Part shown: piece after piece, positions 39,612 to 52,786 of the stretch
Numbering within the stretch: position 1 is the stretch's first letter
Layout: each line of letters opens with the position of its first letter
Assembly: GCF_001577835.2 (NCBI RefSeq)
Contig: NC_029542.1
Span: forward strand, 4,261,060 to 4,325,059
From: Coturnix japonica
Lineage: Eukaryota; Chordata; Aves; Galliformes; Phasianidae
Direction: 5' to 3'
DNA: 64,000 nucleotides
Notes under the pieces: model-generated
What the model saw: only the letters and a program-made list of their open reading frames with translations
Told to the model about the DNA's origin: nothing
The model's database searches: none
Position numbers and translations under genes: made by a program

Positions 39612-42600
39612 CGGGGCAGAGGGGAGCGTCAGAGCCCGGCCCCGCAGATCGTTATCTGCCCTCCTCCCCCAAGCGAGATGAAAGGCAGCGCTGCCATGAC
39701 GAAGCCACAGCCGTGACGAACCCACAGCTCAGCACTTTGCTGCTCCTGTTCAGACACGAACACGGAGCTCAGCCAGTGCCTGCCACGCAAAACCACGTCC
39801 CAGCAGCAAATGGGCCACGGTGCTCACAGGCTGCTTTCTGCTGATGGGGGCTGAGCACGAGGCTGAGCCCTCAGGAATAACATAAACCCTTTGGTGACAC
39901 TCCTAAAGCCCTTAAAAATAACCAGGCAGACCCAGAGCAACACACAGGTGCCCACGGCACACTCAGGGCTGGCTCCGGGCAGCACCGACTTGGGGGACAC
40001 TAGTGTGACCCCCCTCACCAGCCCCCCCTCCCATGCATACGGGGTGCCACAGCCGTGAGCGCTGGGAACGCTCCGGGCACGGGAACCCCGCACCCAACCC
40101 CGGCCCGGGAGGCTCCGGGAGCAGAGGACGAGCCGGGCCCCACGGGAGGTCCCACGCAGACAGGAGCAGCGCCCGCCCGGATGGCGATGCCGTGAGTCAC
40201 CGCGGGGCTGACGCTGCTCCCAGGCAGCCCGCAGCAGCTGTCGGCTGGCAGGGAGGTGCCGAGGGACGAGCCCTGCTCCCGGCCCTGCCGCCCACATTGG
40301 GGGTCCGACCCCAAACGCACCGCGGGGACAAAGCAGCCCCAAACCCCCACCGACGCAGCCTGCGCTTTAGAGCAGGGCTGGATTTCTACCGCCTGCAGGA
40401 TGGGGACATGGGGGAGTAGTGGTAGGGGGTCAAAGCCCCACAAGCACAGGGGGCAGGAGGCTGAGTCACCGACCCCCCGCAGCCCCCAGCCCGTCGCCAT
40501 ACATTGGGCTGCACGGAGGGGATGAGTCAGACTTTCAGACTCGAGGAGCAGCGCTGCCAAGCAGAGGCGTAACCAGCACCTGGGTACACAGCACCGGGAC
40601 ACGGGGCCCCGCTGCAGCCCAGAGCTCGGGGGGTCCCGCAGGGTGCAAGGACGGCAGGAGAAGCCCCCAGCCCCACAGCGCCCGGCTGAGTCAGGGCGTC
40701 GGGTGGTGCCGGGACGCGGATTACGTGCAGGGGGAGGGGGAAAAGGGTTCGGGGAGGGGGGTTGCTGGGCGGTGCACTCGGGCTTGGCGCGGCTCGCCCC
40801 AACGCTGCGGGCTGTTCCCAGCAGAACGAGCGGCACAGCCCCACAGTCACCGGGAAAACATCCCGGCCAGGTAGAGAAAACACCTTCAACTCCTTCCTGC
40901 TGAGCAGCTGTGGGGCACAGAAAGACGGAGAGCTCCACAGCCCGCCGCCTCCCCCACCCCCCAGCAGCCCTTCCTGGAAGCAGAGCTGGGTGCTGCTCGT
41001 CAATTCGATGTTTTCTGAGCTGTAAAGGAGCATTCTGCACACTCAGTACCGCTCCGACTTTAATGGGTTGTGCATAATGTTTATAAGGCAGCGAGAGGCA
41101 ACCCCGCTAATGGAGGCTGCTGGGGGGGGTTATTCCCATGGTAGGGGCTGCATGCTCTGATCAGTGCAGCAGCAACGTGGGGATGATGCTGTACTGAGGG
41201 GCCCAGCACCCAGCCAAGCCTCAGTCACACAAAGGAGCTGCCCCTGTCTGGTCACTGTGGCCATAAAGTTGGAGCCCCCAGACGGTGCTGGGAACCTGAT
41301 AAAGGCAACATCAACACAAGCACTCACCAACAGGCTGCAGGGGGTGGGGAACTCATCCCTCTTCCCCCACAGCAGAGATAGGTGCAGGCTCTGCACTGTG
41401 CATGGCACCCACACAGCCCCATGGCAGCAACCACAGGAACCCACCAGGTCCCCACAGCCCCACTTGGAAAGCTGCCCTGGATGGACAAAGCCAAAAACAT
41501 TAATGCTTTACAGCCCAGGTCCTATGCACAGCACAGAGCTGCCAGGAGGGGCCAGTTCCCATCTGTACACAGCCAGTCAACCTGCAATGCTGCTCTACAA
41601 TTACTGGTGTATGACAGACACTTCATTTCCCAGGCATTCCTGAGTCTGGCTCAGACACCGACTTCATACACAGCTGTTCATCACACACACAACACAGCCC
41701 CCCCCTCCCTGTCTGCACCATGACACTCAAGGTGAGCTGAGCTGCTGAGATGAGCTCAGGAGATCTGATAGGGATGGCTACAGTCAGAACAGGCCCACAT
41801 CAATGAGCACAGGGAGGCCCAGCACCACCCCAGTGATGGGCACCTGCCTGATGTTTTTCTGAGCCCTGAGCACACATCCCACTCCTCTCTCAGAGGGGCA
41901 GGAACCAGACAAGCTTCTCCCGTCCCCATCCCTCAGCAGGGACCAGAAGCTCACAGAAGGAGGGATACACCCGGCACATACAAGAGCTCTGGAAGGGCAC
42001 AGCACAGGGGCAGGCGAGGAACAGGGCTGGGAAAAGGTTAAACCCTCTCCTCCTGCTTCCTGGAGCCAGGCATCCTGGTGAAGAAACAGGGGAAGTTGCT
42101 GCACAGCTCGGCCAGAAGGCTCCTCTAAGGCTGTTTGATCAGCAGCCAGACAGCATCGTCCCCCACAACAGCCCCCCCTGACTGTCTGCAGGGGAAGTCT
42201 CCAGTAAACACCTCCCCCCCGCAGCCCCTTCCTGCAGCTCCGTGACACGGGCAGGACGCAGCATCCACAGCAGGCACTGATTTACAGCTGAGCTGCCCAG
42301 CACAGCAGCGGGGATGCCATAATCAGAGCCTCACACAGAGGTAAGGACTGCCTGGGGTCCCCTCACCTGCAGTGCTGGCGGTGGGCTCACAGTGCTGCTT
42401 TGCTCAGCAGCCCCTGCAGCACCACGTCCCCATCACAGACAGCTCTGTCACCCTGAGGTGTTGGTGGTGTGAGGCTCTGACTGGGCACAGAAGCAGTGAG
42501 GTGTCCCCAACCCCCCCAGCACACAGAACAAAGCACAGCACCGCAGCTGCACTGTGCACCAGCAGCGAGCTGGGCTGCAGGAAGCACGCGAGCAACTGCA

Positions 42601-45600
42601 ACTACAGCCACTGAGGCTTTTAAAGAAAGGAAAGAGGCATTAAAGGCAATTCAACAAATACAGGGTAAGGAAGGGTGATCTCAGATGCACTTCTACTGCA
42701 CACCAGTAACCTCTGCCCTTCCCAGCTGCCCAGACAGCACAGCAGTGCCGGAGCAGCGGCATCCCACGTCTGGCACCACTGCCAACAACCAGAGCTTCAA
42801 TAGGCTTTAACAGAATCCTTCAGAAGAACAAGCAGCGCAGGCAGGGAGAGAAAGGCACTTCTCAGAGCTCCCCAGCATCAAGGGGCAGCGTTACAGTCAG
42901 CTCTGCGCTCACATGGGCTGCTTCCAGGAGGGCTCTGCAGCACAGATAACTCAAAGGGTTCAAAGGGAATGAGAACCATCCCAGAGCTGTGCACACGCAG
43001 CCCTCGGCAACCCACAGACAAAGGAGCTGAGCACAGCCACCTTTATTTGGTGCTCAACCCCCAGCCCCAACTGCTCCCCCAGCACCGCTCCCCACCAGAG
43101 CCCCACATCTCCGCCCCACAGAGCAGCTGCTGACAGCTCCAGCACAGGCAAGTGTGGGCTGTCATGTTCTTGCACTGCCAGCACGAGGGGACAAGGTGCT
43201 CTGCTGCACATTCCTCTGCCGTGACAGCACACACAGCACCGCCACACATCAGCTCCCAGCACGGGGCCGTCTGTGTCTCTATCAATTCCCACCAAATCCA
43301 GATGTGATGCTGAGCTATTGGTGCAGCCCCATTGCACACACTGTGGGCAAAGCTCAGCTCCCCCTCCAGCTCCATCAGCACCCACAACCCCCCCCCCTCC
43401 CCACGGCTCTGCCCACATTGGGGACCCTCACAACCCACACGGGACCGTGGCCGCTGTCCTGGCTCGCTCCCAGGTGAAGAACAGCTCTGGGCCTCCCTCC
43501 GCCCTCAGCGCCAACACCCATCCCTGCCATGAGCAGGAGCCGCTCCCGCACGTGGAACCAGCGTCCCACCCCACCCTGCCCCATCCTGGGAACCGCGCAG
43601 GGATCCCGCACTGCCGCCCCAGCCCCCTCCCCACTAAGCAGCCCAGCAGGGGAGGTGCCCCCCAGCCCAGCAGGGCACAGCCCTCAGCCAGCAGAGGTGG
43701 CACGTCTCATTACAGACACGGGTGGGGAGGATGGGAGCTCCCCATTTGTCCGTGACAGGAGAGCTGGCACGGTGCAATCAATCCCAACAGCTCCATCTGG
43801 ATAAGAAAAGAAATGTTTTGTTTTAGAGAGCACCAGGAACAAATTGTCCTTCAGGAACGCAATAATTGCAGCTTTTAGGATTTCAGCTTGGAGGCTCATG
43901 TGTGTTTCCAGCAAGAATAATGGTGTCCAATGGCACAGGGCTCTGCCACCCCAGATCTGCCAGCAGAGCAGGGCTGAGGGCTGCTGCGCCCCAGCTTCAT
44001 TTCCCCATCCAACTGCATTACATCTGCAAAGTTCAAATGCTTCACAGGGAATTATCGCCAACACCCGTCAGCACACGGCCTGTCGGAGCAGGTTAATGAT
44101 TTGTCACCAGGGCTCGGCTGGGTGTCACTGCGATTACAGCAGCGCTCGCACAGCAGCCAAAGGTCTCTGCCACCAGCAAAGTGAACGCTCCTGCCCTGCC
44201 ATCCCAGCCCTGTGTCTGCACAAAGCAGCACGGCAACGCATCCCTGAGACGGCGGGGATGTGGGTAAAGGAGTGGGATTGCTGCTGGCACCGAGGTGGGG
44301 ACTGGCACAGCCCTGCCAGCATGGAGCAGCTGTGCCACCACCCAGCAGCATCGGCTGCCTCACAGTGCCAGGGCTCCGCACTGTGCTGGAGGAGCTCAGT
44401 GCCAGCACCTGCCCCCCCCCAGCAATGCCCCCAACAGACCCCTGCCCAATGCATGGCGATGATGCCACGAGGCCGATTGCAGCCTTAGCTGCAGTGCTGC
44501 ACGACCCCCCCTGTGCATCTCCGCAGCACTGGGGGAATGGGTCAGGTCAGCAGGTGTGGGATATTCAGAGAGCACTGAGCATCCCATGGCAGCCCCAGCA
44601 CAGCTCAGCGCCCCGAGCCACCAGGAGCTCCGCTCCAGCACAAGGCTCCTGCCCTTTGCATGGAGGGATTTTAGATCCGAGCAATTCAAGCATTATGAAA
44701 TGCCTCCAGGCCTGTCAGCAGCTGCAGAAAAACCAATCGGGGATGGCAGATTTGGAGAGATATCTCAAGCCTGTCTAATTAGAAACATCTTGCCCCTCAC
44801 TCCTCCTGTATTCCCCTCACCACCCTTACAAAGCACAGTGCACTGCACACAAGGGGGGAGCATAGACAGCTCTCACCCCATGGAGGCAGGAGGATGCACT
44901 GGCCCAGGAGGCTCCTGAGCCCAAAGCCAGCACAGAGTGAGCACACAGTAAGGACAAACCCCAGGATGCACTGAAGGACTGATGTAGCATGGAGGGGAGC
45001 GGGGGGAGGAGGGGGTGATGAAGCACACACAGCATTGCCCCCCCCACCACTGGACCCCAAAGCTTTGGGTGCACTGCACCACCCCTGCAGCATGTGGGCC
45101 TCGGGAGCACTGAGCAGAGCAGGCAGCAACACGCCAAGCGTGGCATCCAGGGCTGTGCTGGGCCGTCCTTGAGCTGGCAGCACAGGATGCAGCTTTGGAG
45201 CACTCTGCAGCTCAGCTCTGGCCAGCAGCACTGTAAGCACAGATGTGTTTTTAAGCTGCTTAGGTCAAGTTTTAAGACTTCTTTGGCAGCCTCTCCCATG
45301 CACAGACAGCGTGCCTGCTCCATCCCCAAACACCCAACCCTGTCCCTGGGAAACGGGGTAAACCCAACCCTGGTGGAGCTGGAAATGCTGCATCAGCTCA
45401 AGTGCTGCATCCTCCAGGGCTGACTGCGAGCCAGGCGCTGCCAGCAGGGCACAGCCCCGTGGGGGACACCCCAGGTCCCAGGAGACCAACTGGGACCCAC
45501 AGCTGCCACCCAGACCCCATTTGCTGCCTATCCCAGGCACAGCCCTAAAGCACCGAGGTGGGAAAACACCACCTAAAACAAGAGTCAGAGCTGGCAACTG

Positions 45601-47198
45601 TGCCACAAGAAGTCCAAGGCAGACTTGCAGTGCTTCAATAGAAATGAAACTTCTTTTTAACTCCTGCTAATTAGAAGCCAGCCTAATTTCAAATTTCAGG
45701 AGCAGCATGAGCTGTGGTACAGACACCTCAATTAGAGCCCTGTGAGCTCCCCATGCAGACCCTGTACTGCAGCCCCACAGCGCAGCTCCTCCCTGCGGGC
45801 TGCCAACTGCACCCCCCAACCGGCTGGGGGTCTGATGGGGGAACAAGGAAGGATTCCCAGGAGGAGGAGGGCAGCACCCGACCTTCATGTACAGCTCAGA
45901 GGCGAAACGCTCCGTGGTCTCCAGGTGTGAACAAACCACGGGCAGTGGTGCCAACGGCACAGCCCACGGGGACCCACATGTGGACGGGGCACGAGGTGCT
46001 TCATGCCGGCATCCCCGCTGTCCCCAGGGGAGTGGCTGCAGCACCAGACAATGGAATGGGAGCCATTGTTTGTGGGGGCGGGGGGGGTTGGGGCGGCCTG
46101 CAGCCCCCCCCACGCTTCCGCCAGCGCTTCCCCACCGCCGGAGTCGGGCAGCTGCAGCTCAGCCCCCCCCAGCAGCTCCTCATCGCCCAGCGAGCGGCAC
46201 CAGAACCGGGGATAAAACGACCCCCGGCCACCGCCACCCGGGCTTTGCGCAGGCGCGTCCTGTGCCCACCTGTTAAAGCCGAGTTCGCTGCCAAATGGGT
46301 TTTTCAAACCACTTTGTGGAAATCCTCCAAAGCGGTGAACAATTACGGCCTTCGGAGGTGGAAGGACCTTAATGGCTGCTCCGCTCCGCACACTGCCCCG
46401 CCGCACGCCCACAAGGACACGGGAGGGGATCCGCGCCCCCCACCGACGGACCAAACTGCGGGTGGGAAGGGGACGGAGCAGGGACAGAGAAGGGACGGAG
46501 CAGGGACAGCCCCGGAGCGGGGACAGGGGGGGCCCGGGGATACCAGCACCGGGGAGGGCACGGCAGGACGCGGGGACAGCGCTGAGGTCAGCACGGCTCC
46601 GTCCCGGCCCGGGCTGCGCCCCGGGAGCCGCCCACGCTCCCACCGCGTCCCCCCGCGCACAACCCACGCCTTCCTCCGCGGGCAACTCCCAGCAGCGGCC
46701 CCGCGTCGTGCTTTAATCTGCGCCGATTAATTAAACTAATCACCCAGCGAACGCAACGAGAACGTGACGACGATACGAGCCGGTCGCTCCCCGCTCAGTT
46801 CCGCTGCCCCGACGTTCGGTGTCAGCGCGGCGGGATGAACAGGAGCCGCTTCATTAACCCCCCCGTCCCCGTTCCCCTCCCGCAGCCCGTCCCGCTCCCC
46901 GGGGCTGCTCGGGGCAGGTGAGCGGCTCCGCCGGAACAACCACCCGGGGCAGCGCCCAGCGGCAGCACCGGAACCGCACGGGGCCGGTTGGGCCGAACCG
47001 AACCGAGCCCGGCGGTGAGCGCAGCCCCGGGGCTGCTCGGGACCGGTCGGACGGGATGAGCGCAGCCGGGCGCGGCGCTGCCCCGGGGGGGGGGGGCGGT
47101 AACAGCCCGACACCGCGCGGAGCCCGGAGCCCCTCGATGCCGGGACCCCCCAGCCCAGGCCCCCCCCCCTCGCCCCCCGCCCGCCCCCCCCGTCTCTC
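39612..47198 (-). other. JUP intron 1 (probable)
   Basis: No coding sequence recognised over 7.6 kb. Contents: four AP-1 motifs at 40193-40693; AT-richer islands at about 41.04-41.1, 43.8-43.9, 44.66-44.8 and 45.63-45.71 kb that stand out from the GC-rich background; a C-run near 43390; and a CpG-rich end from about 46.2 kb merging into the JUP promoter. I saw no mobile element. Confidence 0.55.
40193..40693. promoter_or_regulatory. cluster of four AP-1 motifs in JUP intron 1
   Basis: Consensus TGAGTCA occurs at 40193-40199, 40462-40468, 40523-40529 and 40687-40693. By a simple base count fewer than 0.1 would be expected in 500 random bases. AP-1 drives many epithelial genes, so an enhancer for plakoglobin is a reasonable inference. 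Confidence 0.6.
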
Positions 47199-47200
47199 AC

Positions 47201-47520
47201 CTCTCCCGGTTCCCGCAGCTCTGCCGCCCGCCCCGCTCCCGCACGAACAAAAGGCGAACGGCGCCCCGCCCCGCCTGGCCCCGCCCCTCACAGCGCTGCC
47301 CGCTTGCCATTGGTTCTTCTTCCCGTCCGTCTTCGCCGCTGCTGACCGGGCCCCGCCCCCTCCCCGTGTTTATCCGCTCGCCATTGGCGGGGAGGAGACC
47401 GCCCCCCGCGCGCCGGGAGCTGATTGGGCGGCGGGGCGGGGCGGGGGCGGGGCGAGGGCGGGTGGGGAAGGGCGTGAGCGCACCGAGGGCCCACCTGGGT
47501 GACGTCACGGGGCGGAGCCG
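47201..47520 (-). promoter_or_regulatory. JUP promoter and probable 5' noncoding exon
   Basis: A good donor (GAGAG|GTGAGAG) at 47201/47200 on the minus strand lies at the edge of a CpG island carrying GC boxes, several CCAAT/ATTGG motifs (47309-47315, 47382-47388, 47422-47427) and a full CRE palindrome TGACGTCA at 47500-47507. It could be the first exon feeding the JUP acceptor at about 39611. The exon start is not defined by sequence alone. Confidence 0.5.
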
Positions 47521-47679
47521 GGAGGGTTCGAACGGGACCGAACCGGGTCGGGACAACGGGGGGAAAATGGAGGGGGGGAAAATGGAGGGGGGTAAATGGA
47601 GGGGGGGCGGGGGGCGGCACTGCGGGTCGGAGCGGGGGAGACACGCAGCTGGAGCAGGGCGGGGAGCGGCAGCGCCCAT

Positions 47680-47875
47680 CCCACCCCATCCCATAATATC
47701 CCATAATATCCCATAATATCCCATCCCATCCCACCCCTCCCCATCCCATTCTATATCCTATTCTGTCCCCATCCCATTACATCCAATTGTATCCCATCCC
47801 ATCCCATCCCATCCCATAATATCCCACCCCATCCCGTCCCATCCCGTCCCGTCCCGCCCCATCCCGTCCCTTCCC
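47680..47875 (+). repeat. ATCCC / ATAATATCCC tandem repeat
   Basis: Imperfect array of CCATC/ATCCC pentamers with several ATAATATCCC decamers, between the JUP promoter and the P3H4 3' end. It changes from ATAATATCCC units to CCCATCCCGT units along its length. Confidence 0.85.
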
Positions 47876-48134
47876 TCGCCCGCGGCTCACGCCGTGATTC
47901 AGCCTCTCGGTTTCAGTCACCGCAGCCAAGTCCCGGCGGAGCCTCGTGCTGCCAACAGCTCGACGGCCGCCAGGCACAAAGCAGCGCCGTGGCTGCACCA
48001 GCGGCCGCCCAGCACCCACCGCCCGGCCTGGGGGTCCCGACCCGACCGACCCCCCCCCAGATGGTCTTTCATGGCACTTGTGTCCGTCCCGATTTGCTCC
48101 GGGCAGAGGCGGCCGTCAAAAGAGCGGACCGAGT

Positions 48135-48140
48135 TTTATT
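48135..48140 (-). other. P3H4 polyadenylation signal
   Basis: AATAAA on the minus strand, about 735 bases after the P3H4 stop at 48875-48877. The interval between them is the 3' UTR. Confidence 0.65.
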
Positions 48141-48874
48141 CCAAGTTCAGCACCAGAACGTTTAAAATACAAAATAAACGAGCGAAAAATATAAAAGCGA
48201 GATGGGAAGTATTAAATTAATGGAGCTTAAAGCTCTGGGGGCTGCTGGGAGAGAGATGAAGGCACTTGTGGGGCAGAGGTGGTGACGGGGTACAGTGGCA
48301 CAGGGATGCCGTGCACCAGGAGCAGCACCCAGCACCGAGACGGGGGGAAGGGGCGGCTCTGGGAGCTGCCGGTGGGGGTGGGCTGCTGCCAGAACCAGCA
48401 CCGTGCACAGAACCCATAAGGCAGCACAGGGGTTTGCTGTTGGCCCCCTGGTCAGTGGCTCCTGGGGGAGCAATGAAGGGGCACAGCAAATCTCAGTGCT
48501 GCTATGGAGCGCTACTATGGGGCTCCCAGGGACATCGGGGCTGGGGGGGCTCAGGGGGCACCAGGCAGGTGGTGGCACAGTGGTGCGGCTGCTCCTCGGA
48601 TGGGAATTATGGCAGCATGTCCCTGTAGATGGGGCAGTTCTGCTGGGAGCACTGGGCAGGATCAGCCCTTCCCAGTGAACCCGTGTTCCCGTGCATGGAG
48701 CAAGAGCCTGCAGCCTGGAGGCCCCAGAATGGCACCACTCGGCCACCACCATCCTGCTCCGTCAGGGCCAGAGTCCCCTTCTCCTGGCACATCACAGCGT
48801 CTCTGCAAACAGAGGGGATGGTAACACTGGGATGCAGCAGCAGCCCCCCTCCAGCTTTGCATCACAGTCCCCAG

Positions 48875-51800
48875 TCAGGAACCTTCGTCTGCTTTGTCCC
48901 CCTTGGTGCTGGGCTCCTGCCACCACTCTGCGAAGAATCCCTCCTCATAGTCCCCTTCACCCTCAAACTCGCTGTCTGAAGGCAGATCCTGCAGGTCCTC
49001 TCCATCATCCACCTCCATCTGCAGCACAGGGTGGGATAGCATAGATAGACCATGGATAGCATGTCATAGATCATATTTCTATCATGATAATCTTTTGTAC
49101 AGAACATCTGTTCACCTATTGTCTGTATAACTGCACAGGTACCCACAGCCCCCACCTGCATGGGACCCCCAGAAGTGGCCGTCACCCACCTCATCATCAG
49201 CCTGCAGGTATTGCCTGGCGAACTCCAGCATCTTCTTCTGCGCAGCTGTGCGGTTGTAGTAGTGCACGGCTTCCTGGGCACAGGGTGGGGGAGCGGGGAC
49301 CATGTCAGCCCCCATTTGAGCAGAGCCCCATGGCAGGGGCTGGGGGGGCTCTCACCGGCCGGGGCTCAAAATCCTCCTCCTGCAGGTGCCAGCGCTCGCG
49401 GTGGAAGCGATAGTACACCAAGTTCTGCTGCATCACCGCGTCATCCGGGTCGAAGAGCATGTAGCTGGAGACGCTGCGCACCGCATCCCGCACGTCATTC
49501 ACTGCAAGGAGCAGAGTGAGACATGGGGGTGACATGGAGGGTGACACCCAGCCCTGGGACCCCCCAGGGGCTCAGGCCCCCAGCCCCCAGCCCACACTCA
49601 CGCTTGTAGTAGGCGAACTGCAGGTAGTGGTACATGGTGGCCACGAACTTCTCCACGAAGTAGCCGCCCACGTTGGGGGTGAGCTCGCCCTCACAGCCCA
49701 CCTTGCAGCGCAGCACGCTCACATAGTGGTCTGGGAACAGGTGTCAGCCATTGCCCCGCATCACCCCCCCCCCCCCCCCACTGCCCACCTACCTGCGATG
49801 GCCGGGTAAAAGTCCTTGAACTCCTGCAGCTCGTAGGCGCCCTCGCAGCCAGCCAGGCAGTCCTCGTACGCCTTGTAGTACTCAGCCAGAGCCTGCTCCA
49901 TGTCAGCTGCACTGCTCCTGAAATCCCCGTTGTTGTACAGCTTCACTGAGCGCACAAAGATGGGCTGTGGGACCAAGAGGGCTCTGCTCACCTCCCTGCT
50001 GGGTTCCAGGCCCCGTGCCCAGCCCCATAGCAGATGGCTCAGCCCCCAGAGCTGTTCTGTGCCTGGCAGACACAGCTCCATCCCTGGCACCAGCCCCAGA
50101 GATGCTTTTTGGAGCAGGAAGGTGGGGGTGCTGGGGCTCTGCTGGGCACACACCAACCCTGTGGGATGCTCCTCTTCCTTCTCCCGCCCCGGCCTGTCCC
50201 CTCCTTACCTCATAGGGCTGAGCCTCCAGGTCCACGAGGTATTCATCCACATCCACCATCGTCCTGTAGTAGTTCAGGTATTTCAGGGTCATCTCATGCT
50301 TGGGGTTCTTCTGCAGGAAGGTGTGAGCAGCAGACACCGCCTTCTCGATCTTGTTGGACTGTGGAGAGAGGGGGTGGTGTGTGGGGCTGCAGGGACGGTG
50401 CTGGGATGTGTCCCAGGGCAGGATGTTCTCCCGGGATGGGGCAGCCCCAACACCCATCGCTCACTGGCAAGGAAGGATGGGCAGGTGTGGGCAGGGCAGG
50501 TACATCCCATTGATGGACAGTGCAGCCCCTCTGACAGCGACCCACGTGGCATGGGTTTGTCAGACTCTCCTCCAGCCCCACTGCCAGCTCAACAGCTGCC
50601 CCCACTCTGCTGCTGCTTCTATGAGCTCTCAGGTTGCAACTTCCGAGAAGCAAAGCTGGAGGGGTTGGACGAACCATCCCTTAAACGGATTTTAGCCAGA
50701 GCAACCGAGAGGAAAATGCATTAAGTATCCAGGTCAGGACATTCCTCGTCACTGCGGGTTGAGTGGGGCCACAGCACTGAGGAGCAAAGCAGCCACGCTC
50801 CACCAGCTGGGACAGCCCCGTGTCCCCCTCCCCAGGCAATGTTCCACCAACCCAGGGGACTTCAGGGCAGCGGCGTTGAAGCAGAAGCAGAATGTAGGCA
50901 CAGCAGAGCTGCACAAATTCCATCTGAGCCTGGAAAACTTCTCCATGTGGACCAGGGGCACCCACAGAGCTGAGCTGGGGGATGTCTGCGCCCACAGAGG
51001 GATGGGGGACATGGGGAGATCTGGGGAACCCCCAGCAGGGGTTGTGGGAGGGGGGAGATCAGGGCAATGCAGGGCTGGGGAGGGCAGCCACACGGGTCCC
51101 ATCCTGATCACGCTCCTCATATCCTGCTGGTGATGACGTGCGGTGCTGCTGGAGCAGGATGGAGGAGATGGGGGGGGAAAGGGGGTGCAAGATGGGGAGT
51201 GCAGGAGGGGAGAGCACATGGCAGAGAGATGTGGGAGCAGGATGTGGGGATGGGGAGACACGGTCTGGGGGTGGCAGTGAGAGATACAGGGTGGGGGGCA
51301 TGGGGTGAGGGGAGTGAATAGGAGAAGTGTAGGGCAGAGGGTGCAGGACGGGGTACAGGAGATGTGGGGGTGCGCGGTGGGGGACGCCCACACCCCCAGC
51401 CCAGAGCAGCCCCCCATTCCCCACCCCCCGCCTCTCCCAACTTTGCGCGGCATTTGCGCGCCCTCCTCACCTTGAAGAGCGCGTAGTGCAGGTACTGGTA
51501 GGGCAGGCGGCGCTGGAAATCGCGCAGCGTCTGCGCAGGAGGGTAGCGCAGCTGGAACACGGGCAGGCCGCGCTTACAGGCGCGCAAACATCCCGCGCGG
51601 CGCAGCAGCCGCCCGAAGAGCAGCAGCTCCCACTCCCACTCCGCGCGGTTCCCATCCGCGAGCGGCTCCTCCGCGGGTCCCCCCTCTGCGCAGCGGCGGT
51701 GACAATGAGCCTCGCTGTCCCGCAGCAGCCGGTGCAGCCGCAGACTGGCCTCCAGAGCCCGAGCGCTCTCCGCCCACTGCGCGCCCGCGTACTGCGCCAG

Positions 51801-51935
51801 AGCCCGCGCGTAGGCGCGCTGCAGCGGCTCCAGCGCGGCCGCGGGGAATCCGCGCACGCTGTACTGCTCGTATTGCGCCGCGCAAAGCTGCGCTGCCAAC
51901 AGTGGGAGCAGCAGCGCCAGCGCCGCGCAGCCCAT
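48875..51935 (-). CDS. P3H4: prolyl 3-hydroxylase family member 4 (SC65, inactive)
   Basis: ER protein of the leprecan/CRTAP family without the oxygenase domain; in mammals it works with P3H3, lysyl hydroxylase 1 and cyclophilin B in collagen lysine hydroxylation and crosslinking. Exons in order: 51471-51935, 50209-50358, 49793-49964, 49602-49730, 49356-49501, 49190-49273, 48875-49018. All phases close, for 429 residues (human about 437). There is a signal peptide ([20 protein letters not shown]) and the four CxxxC motifs of the family (CHRRC, CLRAC, CLAGC, CKVGC). TPR-like helices follow, including [18 protein letters not shown] and [18 protein letters not shown]. The C-terminus is acidic ([20 protein letters not shown]) and has no KDEL-type signal, as expected for this paralogue. 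CRTAP is the closest alternative, but position next to FKBP10 and the acidic tail favour P3H4. The first exon is very CpG-rich. Confidence 0.95.
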
Positions 51936-52786
51936 CCCCGCCGCCGCCGCGCACTGGCCGCGCAGCGCAGCGCTCCGCGCAGGAGGCGAACGGGGGAGGG
52001 GGGAGGAAGGGGCGGTGCGCGTCGGGAGAGCAGGGTCTTAGTGCTGCGCTGCGCGTTGCGCGCAGGGCGGAGTTGGCTCCGAGCGATGCCGATTATCCCC
52101 GGGATGTGCTCGGAGTTGGGGTGTCCGGGTCCCCTCGTGGTCACTGCGCTGCGCTGCTTCTTCCCCCCCCCCCGGCTGGTTTCGCCGCTGGATGCGGTCA
52201 GACGAGGCGGGTCCCTGCGCTGTGCCAGAGCTCAGGGCTGCGGCTGAACTCGAGGAGATTGGTGCTGACCGCGGCCCGTCCCATGTCCGTGCGGGCGGAA
52301 CGGACACACGGCTCTTCCCGCAGCCCCCAATGGGTTGTTTTGGGAGGGGACACGTGGAGGAGCGCGTTGGGTGCTGCTCCGATCCGTGACAGTCTGTTAC
52401 AGGGGTTGTAATCGCTGCCGTTCAGTAACAGCAGCAGACCGAGGAGCGGTCGGGGTTGTCCGTAAGGGCGTTAATTACCCCTATTTACTCTCCCCAAAAG
52501 CCAGAGCCCGAGCAGCGGAGCGGCAGCGCAGACAGCGTTAGGACCCGGCGCTGCACGAAGCCGCTCCCTCCGCACAAAGGACGGCCCGCAAAGAACGGAA
52601 AGTTTTTGAAGTTCCATCTCGAAGCTCCGCTGCGCCGCGGCCTCAACCCGCCCCAGCGCAAGGAATCACCGCCCCGGGGCTGGGGCGGGGGCCGGGGGGG
52701 CCGGGCCCGTTCCACGTGTACAGAAGCGCGGCGGGGCCGGGCCGGGGGGGCTCAGCTCCCGCCTCCCCCCACCGCCGCTCCGAGCC
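51936..52786. promoter_or_regulatory. shared P3H4-FKBP10 divergent promoter interval
   Basis: 850 bases between the two start codons, CpG-rich at both ends with an AT-richer centre (52.38-52.5 kb). A CACGTG E-box lies at 52713-52718, 69 bases before the FKBP10 ATG. No TATA box is clear on either side. The spacing suits a bidirectional promoter for two collagen-modification genes. Confidence 0.6.
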
